Below are positions 8,513 to 16,693 of a stretch of 31,569 bases of DNA, in pieces. A model generated the notes under the pieces. That model searched no databases. It was not told where the DNA came from and saw only the letters and a program-made list of their open reading frames with translations. The translations under genes and the position numbers were made by a program. The stretch's first letter is position 1. Each line of letters starts with the position of its first letter. Origin of the DNA: Deltaproteobacteria bacterium (lineage in GTDB: Bacteria; Myxococcota_A; UBA9160; JAFDET01); assembly GCA_019310195.1 (NCBI GenBank), contig JAFDET010000010.1, positions 1 to 31,569 of the forward strand, read 5' to 3'.

Positions 8513-8789
8513 CGGATCCGGTGCGAAGCGTTCCGTCCAGAAGCTCGAAGTAGAGCAGGACGAGCACGTACTGCACGGGGCGCGGCAGGCCGCGGATGAA
8601 GTCGCGGCCGGCGTCTGCGTCGGGGAGTTCCAGGAGCTCCTGCAACGCGCCCTGGATGGCGTCCAGCTCGCAGTCCACGACGCTCCGCAAGTCCTCTGCA
8701 CGCTGCTCGAAGGCCTCGGCGATCATGCCGCGGTCGAAGAGCAGGTGCGTGCCGCGGGCGCCCTGGCTCAAGAGTCGCTCCGTATCCAT
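8499..8789 (-). CDS. Small conserved-looking hypothetical protein
   Basis: This 96-residue, mostly helical, acidic protein (MDTERLLSQGARG at its start, LPRPVQYVLVLLYFELLDG near its end) has no domain I recognise. It has no signal peptide or Cys cluster and only one hydrophobic stretch (about 72-85), too interrupted by charge to be a confident membrane helix. The ATG at 8789 is preceded by AGGA with a 5-nt gap, a good ribosome site that favours this strand over the overlapping plus-strand frames. Its 3' end overlaps the 3' end of the convergent helicase gene by 14 bp, and it is divergent from the aminotransferase gene. No function is assigned. Confidence 0.62.
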   Translation of the reverse strand: MDTERLLSQGARGTHLLFDRGMIAEAFEQRAEDLRSVVDCELDAIQGALQELLELPDADAGRDFIRGLPRPVQYVLVLLYFELLDGTLRTGSVTLH

Positions 8790-8854
8790 ACGGGTCCTAT
8801 CGACCAGACGGCGTGCCCGGTTGACCCCGGAGCGGCTGCCCTCGGAGATCGCGC

Positions 8855-9979
8855 GTGAACTGGCAACGCGTGCGCAGCTGGTTTCCGGTCACGCGTGAAC
8901 TCGCCTACTTGAACCACGCCGGCGTGGCGCCCATCTCTACCCGCGTAGAGGAGGCTCTGCGACGCTACGCCGAAGAGGCTTCGCGACACGGCGCGTTCCG
9001 CTACGACGCCGTCTACGACGCCGAGATCGAGCGCACCCGGGCCCGCATCGCGACCCTCCTGGGAGCCAGCCCCGACGAGGTGGCCTTCGTCAAGAACACG
9101 ACCGAGGGCCTGGGCATCGTGGCCGAGGGGCTCGCCTGGCGGCCCGGCGACCAGGTCATCACCTGCGACCTGGAGTACCCGTCCAACGTGTACCCGTGGC
9201 GCGAGCTGGGCCGTTTCGGAGTCGAGACGGTCCTGCTGCGGGGCAGCGACGGGCGCCTGCCGCTGGAGCGTGTGGAAGAGGCGCTGCGCAGCCCGCGGGC
9301 ACGGCTCCTGACCCTGTCCTCCGTGGAGTTCGGATCCGGCGCCCGCAATGACCTGGAGACGCTGGGCGACCTGTGCCGCGAACGCGGTGTGCTCTTCTGC
9401 GTGGACGCCATCCAGAGCCTCGGCTGCCTCCCGCTGCAGCCCGAGCCCTGGGGCATCGACTTCCTGGCCGCCGACGGCCACAAGTGGCTTCTCTCCGTGG
9501 AGGGCTGCGGGATCTTCTACTGCAGCCGCCGGCTGCTCGATCAGGTGCGCCCGCGCACCATCGGCTGGCGCAGCGTGGCCGACAACCGGGACTTCGACCA
9601 CTACCAGACCGAGCTTCAAGCCACGGCGATCCGCTTCGAAGAGGGGACCCCCAACACCGCCGGCATCTTCGCCCTGGGAGCGGCCGTGGATCTGTTGCTG
9701 GAGGTCGGCATCGACGCCATCGCCGGGCGCGTCCTCGCGCTGACGGATCGCCTGTGCGAGGGCCTGCCCGCGCGCCGCGCGCGGCTGCTCTCGCCCCGGA
9801 CCCCGACCGAGGCCTCGGGCATCGTGTCGTTCGTCGTCGAGGGCGAGCCTCCGCCCCAGACCTCGGCGCGCCTGCGGCAGGCCGGCATCTTCACCGTGGT
9901 CCGCCGGGGCGCCGTGCGCGCATCGCCCCACTTCTACAACGACGAAGCCGAGATCGACGCCCTGCTGGAGGCGCTCTAG
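8855..9979 (+). CDS. Class V aminotransferase (PLP-dependent), not a canonical cysteine desulfurase
   Basis: The 374-residue fold-type I PLP enzyme shows YLNHAGVAPIS at the N-terminus, NTTEGLG (about 81-87, phosphate-binding region), VDAIQSLG (Asp184 and Gln187 near the PLP ring) and the Schiff-base Lys210 in ADGHKWLL. The later GTPNTAGIFALG is typical of the NifS/SufS-like class V family. The loop that in SufS/IscS carries the catalytic Cys reads instead GIFTVVRRGAVRASPHFYN with no Cys, so desulfurase activity is unlikely. Related enzymes without that Cys include isopenicillin-N epimerase-like and kynureninase-like proteins; the substrate is unknown. The GTG start at 8855 has GGAG 7 nt upstream. 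The stop overlaps the stop of the convergent methyltransferase-like gene by 4 bp. Confidence 0.88.
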   Translation: MNWQRVRSWFPVTRELAYLNHAGVAPISTRVEEALRRYAEEASRHGAFRYDAVYDAEIERTRARIATLLGASPDEVAFVKNTTEGLGIVAEGLAWRPGDQVITCDLEYPSNVYPWRELGRFGVETVLLRGSDGRLPLERVEEALRSPRARLLTLSSVEFGSGARNDLETLGDLCRERGVLFCVDAIQSLGCLPLQPEPWGIDFLAADGHKWLLSVEGCGIFYCSRRLLDQVRPRTIGWRSVADNRDFDHYQTELQATAIRFEEGTPNTAGIFALGAAVDLLLEVGIDAIAGRVLALTDRLCEGLPARRARLLSPRTPTEASGIVSFVVEGEPPPQTSARLRQAGIFTVVRRGAVRASPHFYNDEAEIDALLEAL

Positions 9980-10761
9980 GAGCCCGACGCCGGCGTCACC
10001 TCATCGACGTCGTAGCGCCCGTGCCACTTGCCCTGCTGCGGAATCTCGAACTCGCCCAGGGGCTTCGTCTTGCGGCCCACCAGCCAGATCAACGCGTCCG
10101 GCGCCTCGCCCGGGCTCTTCAGGGGCGAGCCGTCCTTGGCGCAGTAGCGGTGGTAGAGGATCTCGAAGCCGTTGATGCGCAGCGCGCCCACCAGACCCTC
10201 GGGATTGAAGGTGTGGAGGCCGTGGCCCAGGAAGCCGTTCACGGGCGTGTGGAGGAAGTAGGTCCCTCCGGTCCGCACCATGCGCAGGCAGTTCTCGAGA
10301 CACTGGCGCGTATCGAAGACGTGCTCCAGGCAGCCGATGTCGATCAGCGTCCCGTAACGCTCGTGCTCGGCCTCGGGGACCGGCTGGTTCATGTCGTAGC
10401 GAAGCTGCGCTCGCGCATCGAAGTAGTCCAGATGCGTGACGTCCGTCAGCCCGCGGTTGCGCAGGTACACGTCGAGGTTCTCCACGTCGAGGTCGGGCGA
10501 GAACTGTGGGAGCGGCGGAGCCTTCTGGACGACGACGATGCGATCCGGCGGCAGACCCAGGAGCCCACGCAGCCGCCGCACGACGGCGCGGTAGATGCGC
10601 TCGGGCCCGGAGCGCGGCTTGCGCGGCTTGCGCAGCTTGTCCTTCTTCCGCTTGAGCTTCATGTCCTGGAAGCCGAAGCACAGGACCGGCTCCGCGAAGA
10701 AGTCCGGAAGCGCGAACACTTCGTCGAAGAGCGCGCCGTGTTTGTGCAGGAGGATCGCCAT
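9976..10761 (-). CDS. Atypical SAM-dependent methyltransferase-like protein
   Basis: This 261-residue protein resembles small class I methyltransferases of glycan loci. A central TLIDIGCLEHVFDTRQCLENC (about 138-158) matches the 'fD.I...GvLEHv.d...' strand-4 region. It is followed by RMVRTGGTYFLHTPVNGFLGHG (about 161-182), matching 'L.pGG.l.i..P...', and a loop containing FNPEGL. The glycine-rich SAM motif I is not clear; LCFGFQDM (about 27-34) sits where it would be expected. An unusual Lys/Arg-rich segment occupies about residues 35-50. Methylation activity is therefore an inference. The ATG at 10761 lies 8 nt after a TAGCGT -10 box that has a well-spaced TTGACC -35, so the mRNA is probably leaderless. 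Confidence 0.68.
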   Translation of the reverse strand: MAILLHKHGALFDEVFALPDFFAEPVLCFGFQDMKLKRKKDKLRKPRKPRSGPERIYRAVVRRLRGLLGLPPDRIVVVQKAPPLPQFSPDLDVENLDVYLRNRGLTDVTHLDYFDARAQLRYDMNQPVPEAEHERYGTLIDIGCLEHVFDTRQCLENCLRMVRTGGTYFLHTPVNGFLGHGLHTFNPEGLVGALRINGFEILYHRYCAKDGSPLKSPGEAPDALIWLVGRKTKPLGEFEIPQQGKWHGRYDVDEVTPASGS

Positions 10762-10769
10762 CGGCGGCC

Positions 10770-10798
10770 ACGCTACCCGCGCGCGCAGAGAGGGTCAA
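10770..10798 (-). promoter_or_regulatory. Promoter of the methyltransferase-like gene (leaderless type)
   Basis: On the minus strand, TTGACC (10798-10793), a 17-bp spacer and TAGCGT (10775-10770) are followed after 8 nt by the ATG at 10761. The -35 matches 5 of 6 consensus bases. With normal spacing from the -10, transcription would begin within one or two bases of the start codon, leaving no room for a ribosome-binding site. Confidence 0.65.
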
Positions 10799-10823
10799 CC
10801 GGACGCGGTCGCGCCGGGCCGTC

Positions 10824-11246
10824 TCAGTCGATCGTGTTGCCCTTCTCGATGGAGAAGCGGCCGCGGCGCCCGCCGTCGCGCAGGCGGATGTAGTGATCGC
10901 CCTCGCGGACGATGACGTCGCACTTGGTCTTGTCCTTGCCTCCCGGCCGGAAGCAGTGCCGGCCCAGGGGGTCCACGAACCAGGCGCCGCCGTGCCGGAA
11001 GCCGCCCGACTCCTCCATGAGGTACTTGCCGTTGCTGAGGTAGAAGGCCTTGTAGCGGCGGCCTGTCTCCGCGCCCTGTTTCATCACCACCGCGAGCTCG
11101 GTGTTTCCGGTGAACAGCGTCTCGACCTCGGGCGCGGACAGGGATTCCCCGGTGGCCTCCTCGGGATCGGCGTCCTGAGCGGCGACGCCCCCGGAGACCA
11201 GGCCCAGCAGCGCCATCAGCAGCAATGAGAATACGAACTTCGACAT
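10824..11246 (-). CDS. Small secreted (periplasmic) protein of unknown function
   Basis: The 140-residue protein has an Sec signal peptide (MSKF, hydrophobic core, cleavage after VAA at about 23). The mature domain is beta-rich: AFYLSNGKYLMEE, AWFVDPLGRHCF, KCDVIVREGDHYIRLRDG. Two cysteines (Cys98 and Cys109) could form a disulfide. The pattern of 'displayed text, Trp-containing strand, reduced-complexity Cys loop' is loosely like small DUF995-type periplasmic proteins, but I cannot assign a family with confidence. The ATG at 11246 has an excellent purine-rich ribosome site (GGGGGGAGAAGG just upstream). A TACCTT -10-like box lies at 11277-11282 on the minus strand. It is monocistronic and divergent from the ABC-F gene. 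Confidence 0.75.
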   Translation of the reverse strand: MSKFVFSLLLMALLGLVSGGVAAQDADPEEATGESLSAPEVETLFTGNTELAVVMKQGAETGRRYKAFYLSNGKYLMEESGGFRHGGAWFVDPLGRHCFRPGGKDKTKCDVIVREGDHYIRLRDGGRRGRFSIEKGNTID

Positions 11247-11386
11247 ACCTTCTCCCCCCGAGATGGTCGGTCAGGAAAGGTAGCAATACGGCCACGACGG
11301 CCATGAAGCTGCGCTGAAGCCGCCGGGGCAAGGCGCCCCCCGGGGAAGACCCACGGGGCGATCGCCGCAGGCTACCCTCCCCGGCC

Positions 11387-13375
11387 GTGTTGCTTCGCCT
11401 TCAAGACGTGGGACGGACCCTGCCCGTACGGCGCCTCTTCGGGGGCGTGAACCTGGAGGTGCGCGCGGGGGACCGCATCGGGCTCGTCGGTCCCAACGGC
11501 GCCGGAAAGACCACGCTGCTGCGGATCGCGGCCGGCCTGGACGCGGCCGACGAGGGCCAGGTCAGCCAGCCGCGCGGCTCCCGCGTGGGCCTCTTGCGCC
11601 AGGAGATCGACCCCCGCGGCGAGCACAGCGTGCGCGAGGAAGCCTCCGTGGCCCTGGCTCACCTGGACGCGCTGGAAGCGGAGCTCCGCTCCCTGGAGGC
11701 GGAGATGGAGCGCGGCGGCCGGGCCGGCGAATCGCCCTCGGACGAGCTGGCCTCGCGCTACGACCGCGCCCACGCCGCCTTCGAGCTGGGCGGCGGCTTC
11801 GAACGCGGCGCGCGGGTCAACCGCGTGCTGGCCGGGTTGGGCTTCGACGAGGCGGATCGCGACCGTCCCCTGCGCACCTTCAGCGGCGGTTGGCTGATGC
11901 GCGTAGAGCTGGCCAAGCTGCTCCTGGCCCAGCCCGACGTCCTGCTCCTGGACGAGCCGACCAACCACCTCGACCTGCCCTCCATCGAGTGGTTCGAAGA
12001 GACCCTCCGCGAGTTCCGCGGCGGCGTCGTCGCGATCTCCCACGACCGAACCTTCTTGCGCGGCTTCGCCACCCGGGTGGCGGAGCTGTCCCACGGCCGT
12101 GTCGATGTCTACGAGATGGGCTGGGATCGCTACCAGCGCGAGCGCGCGCTGCGACGCGAACAGCTGCTGGCCTCCAAGAAGAACCAGGACCAGCACATCG
12201 CCCAGACCGAGCGTTTCATCGAGCGCTTTCGCTACAAGGCCAAGAAGGCGCGCCAGGTGCAGAGCCGCGTCAAGGCGCTGGAGAAGCTGGAGCGCATCGA
12301 AATCGAGCCCGACCGCACGGCGCGCATGCGCCTGCGGATCGCGCCCGCGGCGCGCGCGGGAGAGGTGGTCATGCGCCTATCCGATCTTCACAAGCGCTAC
12401 GCGGAGACCGTGGTCTACCGGGGCGTCGACCTGGAGATCCGGCGCGGCGACCGCGTAGCGATGGTCGGTCCCAACGGAGCAGGCAAGTCCACCTTGTTGC
12501 GCATCGTGGCCGGCGTCCTGGAGCCCGATGCCGGCGAGCGGCGCCCCGGCCACAACGTGGGGATCGCCTTCTACGCCCAGCATCAGCTCGAGGTCCTGAA
12601 CCCGGACCGGACCGTGCTGGAGGAGCTGGCGGCCGTAGCCCACACCGACGACGTGCCCCGCCTGCGAGGGCACCTGGGCGCCTTCCTCTTCTCCGGCGAC
12701 GACGTGGAGAAGAAGGTGTCGGTCCTATCCGGCGGCGAGAAAGCCCGCCTGGCGCTGGCGCGCATGCTGCTGCGGCCCGCCAACTTCCTGGTGCTGGACG
12801 AGCCGACCAACCACCTGGACGTGGACGCGTGTGAAGTGCTGGAGCGCGCCCTCTCGGACTACGACGGCACCCTCGCCGTGATCTCCCACGACCGCGCCTT
12901 CATCGACGCGCTGGCCACGCGGGTGGTCGAGGTGCGGGCCGGCGCGCTGCGCGAGTTCCCGGGCAACTACAGCCAGTACCTGCAGGCCCAGGCGGCCGCC
13001 GCGGCACCGGACCCGGGACCGCGCACCGTGTCGGGCCACGGTGAGCCCAGCGCAGCAGCCGCGCCCGCGCCCCAGGAAAAACGCGCGCGCATGGAGGAAC
13101 GGCGCCAGACGCGCGACCGCCAGCGAGCCCGCACCCGCGCCGAGCGGCGCCTGGCGGCCGTCGAGGCCGAGATCCTGGAGGGGGAGACGGCGTTCGAGAA
13201 GTTGGGCTGGCAGCTCGGAGACCCGGAGGTGGCTCGCGACGCCGACGCCGCACGCCGCGTCGGAGCCGAGCGCGACGCCGCACGCGAGCGCGTGGACACC
13301 CTCTACAAGGAGTGGGAGCGGCTGGCCGCCGAGCTGGCGAGCCTGGACGCCGCGGACGGCCATGAGCGTGAGTGA
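11387..13375 (+). CDS. ABC-F family ATPase (YheS/Uup-like translation factor)
   Basis: The 662-residue protein has two ABC ATPase domains and no membrane domain. Domain 1 has GPNGAGKTT (about 35-43), signature FSGGW (about 165) and Walker B LLLDEPTNHLD (about 187). Domain 2 has GPNGAGKST (about 362), LSGGEKAR (about 447) and VLDEPTNHLD (about 470). The inter-domain linker with RYKAKKARQVQSRVKALEKLERIE-like basic helices (about 280-305) is the P-site tRNA-interaction motif of ABC-F proteins. The C-terminal 560-655 region is a charged coiled coil as in Uup/YheS. Such proteins act on ribosomes; drug resistance is not implied. The GTG at 11387 follows a TACCCT box (11373-11378) by 8 nt without a clear -35. 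The gene overlaps the following GT8 gene by 14 bp and is probably cotranscribed. Confidence 0.93.
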   Translation: MLLRLQDVGRTLPVRRLFGGVNLEVRAGDRIGLVGPNGAGKTTLLRIAAGLDAADEGQVSQPRGSRVGLLRQEIDPRGEHSVREEASVALAHLDALEAELRSLEAEMERGGRAGESPSDELASRYDRAHAAFELGGGFERGARVNRVLAGLGFDEADRDRPLRTFSGGWLMRVELAKLLLAQPDVLLLDEPTNHLDLPSIEWFEETLREFRGGVVAISHDRTFLRGFATRVAELSHGRVDVYEMGWDRYQRERALRREQLLASKKNQDQHIAQTERFIERFRYKAKKARQVQSRVKALEKLERIEIEPDRTARMRLRIAPAARAGEVVMRLSDLHKRYAETVVYRGVDLEIRRGDRVAMVGPNGAGKSTLLRIVAGVLEPDAGERRPGHNVGIAFYAQHQLEVLNPDRTVLEELAAVAHTDDVPRLRGHLGAFLFSGDDVEKKVSVLSGGEKARLALARMLLRPANFLVLDEPTNHLDVDACEVLERALSDYDGTLAVISHDRAFIDALATRVVEVRAGALREFPGNYSQYLQAQAAAAAPDPGPRTVSGHGEPSAAAAPAPQEKRARMEERRQTRDRQRARTRAERRLAAVEAEILEGETAFEKLGWQLGDPEVARDADAARRVGAERDAARERVDTLYKEWERLAAELASLDAADGHERE

Positions 13376-14369
13376 GCCGCGGCCTCGGGACCCGGTCGTC
13401 ACCGCCGCCGCCGACGAGGCCTACGCGCTGCCGCTGGCAGTGGTGATGGGATCCGCACTGGATCACCTGGACCCTGCACGGCGGCTGCGGATCCACGTCC
13501 TGGACGCGGGCCTGGAGCCCGCTACGCGCGCGCGCCTCGAGGCCGCCTGGCGCAGCCGCGGCGCGTCGGTGGCGTGGATCGAGCCCGACATCGTCTCGCT
13601 GGAAGGCCTGCCGGTGGGCGGGCACATCAGCCTGGCCACCTACTTCCGGATCCTCCTGCCCCGGGTGCTGCCGGAGACCCTGGACCGCACCCTCTACCTG
13701 GACTGCGACACGCTGGTGCTGGGCGACCTGGCGCGCCTGTGGGACGAGCCCCAGGGCGATGCGCCGGCTCTGGGCGTGCAGGATCCGGCGTACCCCTACC
13801 TGGACGCCGCCCGAGTCCTGCCGCGCGAAGATCCGCGCGGCAGCCACGCCGCAAAGCCCATCGAGAACTACGAGGCCCTGGGCCTCGACCCCGCCCTGCC
13901 CTACGTGAACTGCGGCGTCCTGGTGGTGGATCTGGCTCGCTGGCGCGCGGAGGATCTGCCCAAGCAGATCCTCGAGTGCCTGGAGCGCAACCGCCCCTTC
14001 GTGCGCTTCTGGGATCAGTACGGAATCAACGCCGTGCTGGCGGGACGCATCCGCATCGTCGATCACCGCTGGAACGTGTCGGTGTACCTGGGCGACGGCG
14101 GCGCCTGGGAGCACAGCCTGTTCCGCCCCGAGGAGTTCGCCGAGATCGTCCGCGAGCCCTGGGTGGTTCACTTCCTGGGTCCGAACAAGCCCTGGCAGTG
14201 GGGCTCGCGCCTGCGCTACGCGGATCGCTACCGCGACGCCATGCAGCGGATCCCCTGGACGGCCGGAGAGCGGCGCCGCTACACCCTGGCCTCGCGGCGG
14301 CTCCGCGAGCGCCGGCGGCTGGCAAAATCCCTGCGCCGCCTGAGCAAGCGTTTCAAGTCAGGCTCCTAA
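13362..14369 (+). CDS. Glycosyltransferase family 8 protein
   Basis: The 335-residue protein is a GT-A fold transferase of family 8 (LgtC/glycogenin-like), which transfers a hexose from a UDP-sugar, usually onto lipopolysaccharide or another glycan. It shows the metal-binding DxD in YLDCDTLV (about 113-116), the substrate region YVNCGVLVVDLARWR (about 183-197), QYGINAVL (about 218-225) and the C-terminal HFLGPNKPW (about 270-278), matching the family HxxGxxKPW. The extreme C-terminus is strongly basic (SRRLRERRRLAKSLRRLSKRFK), as expected for peripheral membrane attachment. The ATG at 13362 lies within the 3' end of the ABC-F gene (14-bp overlap); the frame is open further upstream but that part is shadow sequence. 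The stop overlaps the convergent RNase R stop by 4 bp. Confidence 0.9.
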   Translation: MSVSEPRPRDPVVTAAADEAYALPLAVVMGSALDHLDPARRLRIHVLDAGLEPATRARLEAAWRSRGASVAWIEPDIVSLEGLPVGGHISLATYFRILLPRVLPETLDRTLYLDCDTLVLGDLARLWDEPQGDAPALGVQDPAYPYLDAARVLPREDPRGSHAAKPIENYEALGLDPALPYVNCGVLVVDLARWRAEDLPKQILECLERNRPFVRFWDQYGINAVLAGRIRIVDHRWNVSVYLGDGGAWEHSLFRPEEFAEIVREPWVVHFLGPNKPWQWGSRLRYADRYRDAMQRIPWTAGERRRYTLASRRLRERRRLAKSLRRLSKRFKSGS

Positions 14370-16510
14370 CGGCGACGACCTCGGCGCGGGCGCGGGGCGC
14401 GTTCTGGCCGCTTCGGCTCGTCGGCCAGGGACAGGTTGATCCAGGCCTTGACCGGGTCCACCGAGTCGAGGAGCACGCGCACGCGATCGGCCAGCCGCCA
14501 GCGCCGCCGCGTGCCCCGCAGAACGATCTGGTGGGAGCGCTCCTCGAACATGGCGTAGCCCGGCAGCGTGGACACGTGCACCAGTCCTTCGACGAAGCAT
14601 TCGTCCAGGGTCACGTAGAAGCCGTGGCGGGCCACGCCGCTGACCATTCCGTCGAAGACCTCGCCGACCCGGGGCGCCATGAACGCGCACTTCTTCAAAT
14701 CCAGCATCTCGCGTTCCGCCGCCTCGGCCAGACGCTCGCGGAACGACGCCCGGCTGGCCAGGGCTGCCAGCCCCGCTGCGCGCGCCTCGGCGCGGCGCCG
14801 CGCCGCCGCGTCCCCGGCCAGCAGATCCTTGAGCGCCCGGTGCACCACCAGATCCGGGTAGCGGCGGATCGGCGACGTGAAGTGCGTGTACGAGTCGAAG
14901 GCCAGCGCGAAGTGGCCCAGGTCGCGATCCGCGTAGCGCGCCTGGCGCATGCAACGCAGCGTCACCAGGTTGACCAGCCGCTCTTCGGGGCGCCCCTGGA
15001 CCCGCCGCAGGGCGGCCGCCACCTCGGCCGGCGCCAGCACACCGTCGCGTGGACGCCGCCCGACCAGGCCGAAGGACTGCAGGAGATCCAGCAGCTCCTG
15101 CATGTCGCCGGCCAGCGGCGGCTCGTGCACGCGATACAGCGCCGGCGCGCCCGCCTCGGCCAGGGCCGAGGACACGGCTCGGTTGGCTGCCAGCATGGCG
15201 TCCTCGATGGCGCGGTGCGCGACGGTCCGGGGCTCGCGCACGACGTCGATCGGCCGACCTTCGTCGTCGAGCACGACCCGGGCCGCGGGCAGCTCGAAGT
15301 CGATGGAGCCGGCCTCTCGCCGCCGTTGCTGCAACCGGCGCGTCAGGTCGGCCAACGCGACCAGCTGCTGGCGCGTTTCCTCTCCGAGCGACTCGGCGCC
15401 CGCCTCGCCCTCCATGACCGCCGCCGCATCGGAGTACGCCAGGCGCGCGCGGCTGCGGATCACCGCGGGATAGAAGCTGCGCCGCGTGACCTGACCGCGC
15501 CCATCGAAGACCAGCTCCGCGCACAGCGCGGGTCGCTCCTCGTCGGGCCGAAGCGAGCAAAGCCCGCCGGAGAGCCGTTCGGGCAGCATGGGGATCGCGC
15601 GGTCCGGGAAGTAGACGCTGGTGCTCCGCAGCACAGCGTCGGCGTCCAGGGCGGATCCCTCGCGCACGTAGTGGGACACGTCGGCGATGGCCACCCAGAG
15701 CCGTGTCGCGCCCCCGGGCGCGGACTCCACGCAGACCGCGTCGTCGTGGTCGCGTGCGCTGGCCGGATCGATGGTGAGGAATGCGCGCTCACGCAGGTCC
15801 ACCCGGTGCGCGATTTCGTCGGAAGACAACGCGGGCGAGAAGGCCTCGGCTTCGGCCAGCGCCTCCGGGGAGAAGGCCACGGGGAGGCGACGGTGCCAGA
15901 CCACGGCGCGGAAGTCGGCCTCGGGGCTGCCCGGCGGACCCAGCACCTCGACGATGCGGCCGGCGGCGGGGCCGCGGCGGCGTTTTTCCAACTCCACCAC
16001 CACCACATCGCCGTCCCGCGCCTCGCCCAGGCCCGAACGCGGGATCCGGATGCCCCAGGTCGCATCGTCGCGGTAGGGCGTGACGAAGCCGCCGGTCGGC
16101 TCACGGTCGAGGATGCCCACCCACGAGGCCCGGGTGGCGGCCTTCACGTGGATCACCAAGGCGCGCCCGTCGGCGCGAAGCTGGAACAGCACGCGATCGC
16201 CGTCGGCCGCGCCGGCCGCGATCTCGTCGGCAACCGCGTCGTACAGGTTCCCGCCCTCGTCCAGGACCTGACGGCGGCCGCCGGCGGCCGCGCGGATCTC
16301 GCCGTCGCGCAGCCCGTCGGCGCGGGGCACGCGGTAGCGCCCCTCCAGCCGTTCGACCCGGCCCTCGGCCATCAGCCCGCGCAGCACCCGGCGCAGCGCT
16401 TTCAGATCGTGGCGCCCAGCGCCCAGCTCGCGCAGCAGCGCCTTGGGCGTGTAGGCCGGGCGCCCGCCACGCTCCAAGACAGCAAGCACCTGCTCGGGCG
16501 CCATCGGCAT
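14366..16510 (-). CDS. rnr: Ribonuclease R (RNB-family 3'-5' exoribonuclease)
   Basis: The 714-residue enzyme degrades structured RNA 3' to 5' in the cytoplasm. In order it has an N-terminal winged-helix RNase R domain (YTPKALLRELGAG, about 20-60), cold-shock-like OB domains (about 60-220), and the RNB catalytic domain with IDPASARDHDDAV (about 247-258), whose Asp residues fit the DxxxxxDxDD magnesium site. A C-terminal S1 domain (about 615-700, VFDGMVSGVARHGFYVTL) precedes a short basic tail (RGRRR). Two adjacent ATGs are possible: 16510, with GGAAGG only 3 nt upstream, or 16504, with the same site 9 nt upstream; 16504 may be the true start. A longer GTG start at 16576 is rejected because it lies in the divergent tRNA promoter. 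It stands alone, convergent with the GT8 gene. Confidence 0.93.
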   Translation of the reverse strand: MPMAPEQVLAVLERGGRPAYTPKALLRELGAGRHDLKALRRVLRGLMAEGRVERLEGRYRVPRADGLRDGEIRAAAGGRRQVLDEGGNLYDAVADEIAAGAADGDRVLFQLRADGRALVIHVKAATRASWVGILDREPTGGFVTPYRDDATWGIRIPRSGLGEARDGDVVVVELEKRRRGPAAGRIVEVLGPPGSPEADFRAVVWHRRLPVAFSPEALAEAEAFSPALSSDEIAHRVDLRERAFLTIDPASARDHDDAVCVESAPGGATRLWVAIADVSHYVREGSALDADAVLRSTSVYFPDRAIPMLPERLSGGLCSLRPDEERPALCAELVFDGRGQVTRRSFYPAVIRSRARLAYSDAAAVMEGEAGAESLGEETRQQLVALADLTRRLQQRRREAGSIDFELPAARVVLDDEGRPIDVVREPRTVAHRAIEDAMLAANRAVSSALAEAGAPALYRVHEPPLAGDMQELLDLLQSFGLVGRRPRDGVLAPAEVAAALRRVQGRPEERLVNLVTLRCMRQARYADRDLGHFALAFDSYTHFTSPIRRYPDLVVHRALKDLLAGDAAARRRAEARAAGLAALASRASFRERLAEAAEREMLDLKKCAFMAPRVGEVFDGMVSGVARHGFYVTLDECFVEGLVHVSTLPGYAMFEERSHQIVLRGTRRRWRLADRVRVLLDSVDPVKAWINLSLADEPKRPERAPRPRRGRRR

Positions 16511-16567
16511 GGCCCTTCCGTACCGCAGTCGGAAGCGGCGCGCTCCCGCGTTCGCCGCGAGCTCTCG

Positions 16568-16596
16568 TTGACGCACCAGCGGAGTGGGCCTAGCTT
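16568..16596 (+). promoter_or_regulatory. Promoter of tRNA-Leu
   Basis: TTGACG (16568-16573), a 17-bp spacer and TAGCTT (16591-16596) place a start site at about 16603, a few bases before the mature tRNA 5' end at 16606. The same TAGCTT -10 box occurs upstream of lon. Confidence 0.7.
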
Positions 16597-16605
16597 CCGG
16601 CCCGA

Positions 16606-16692
16606 GCCCGGGTGGTGAAATTGGTAGACACGCTAGATTCAGGTTCTAGTGAGGGCAACCTCGTGCTGGTTCGACTCCAGTCCCGGGCACCA
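16606..16692 (+). tRNA. tRNA-Leu (anticodon CAG), CCA encoded
   Basis: The 87-nt sequence folds as a type II (long variable arm) tRNA. The 7-bp acceptor stem pairs GCCCGGG (16606-16612) with CCCGGGC (16682-16688), then the discriminator A and an encoded CCA follow. The D-arm contains the GG of TTGGTAGAC. The anticodon stem CTAGA/TCTAG closes loop TTCAGGT, giving anticodon CAG for CUG leucine codons, a major codon in this GC-rich DNA. The variable arm pairs GAGG with CCTC, and the T-loop is TTCGACT. Neither protein gene nearby appears disrupted by an insertion at this tRNA. Confidence 0.96.
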
Positions 16693-16693
16693 C

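Noticed and set aside
8821..8849. TTGACC at 8821-8826 as a promoter for the aminotransferase
   Set aside because: At 17-bp spacing the next hexamer is GGAGAT, which lacks the TAnnnT pattern and coincides with a good ribosome site, so only a lone -35-like word is supported.
16511..16576. Longer start for RNase R (GTG at 16576)
   Set aside because: It overlaps the divergent tRNA-Leu promoter -35, adds residues unlike RNase R, and a GGAAGG ribosome site lies just before the ATGs at 16510/16504.
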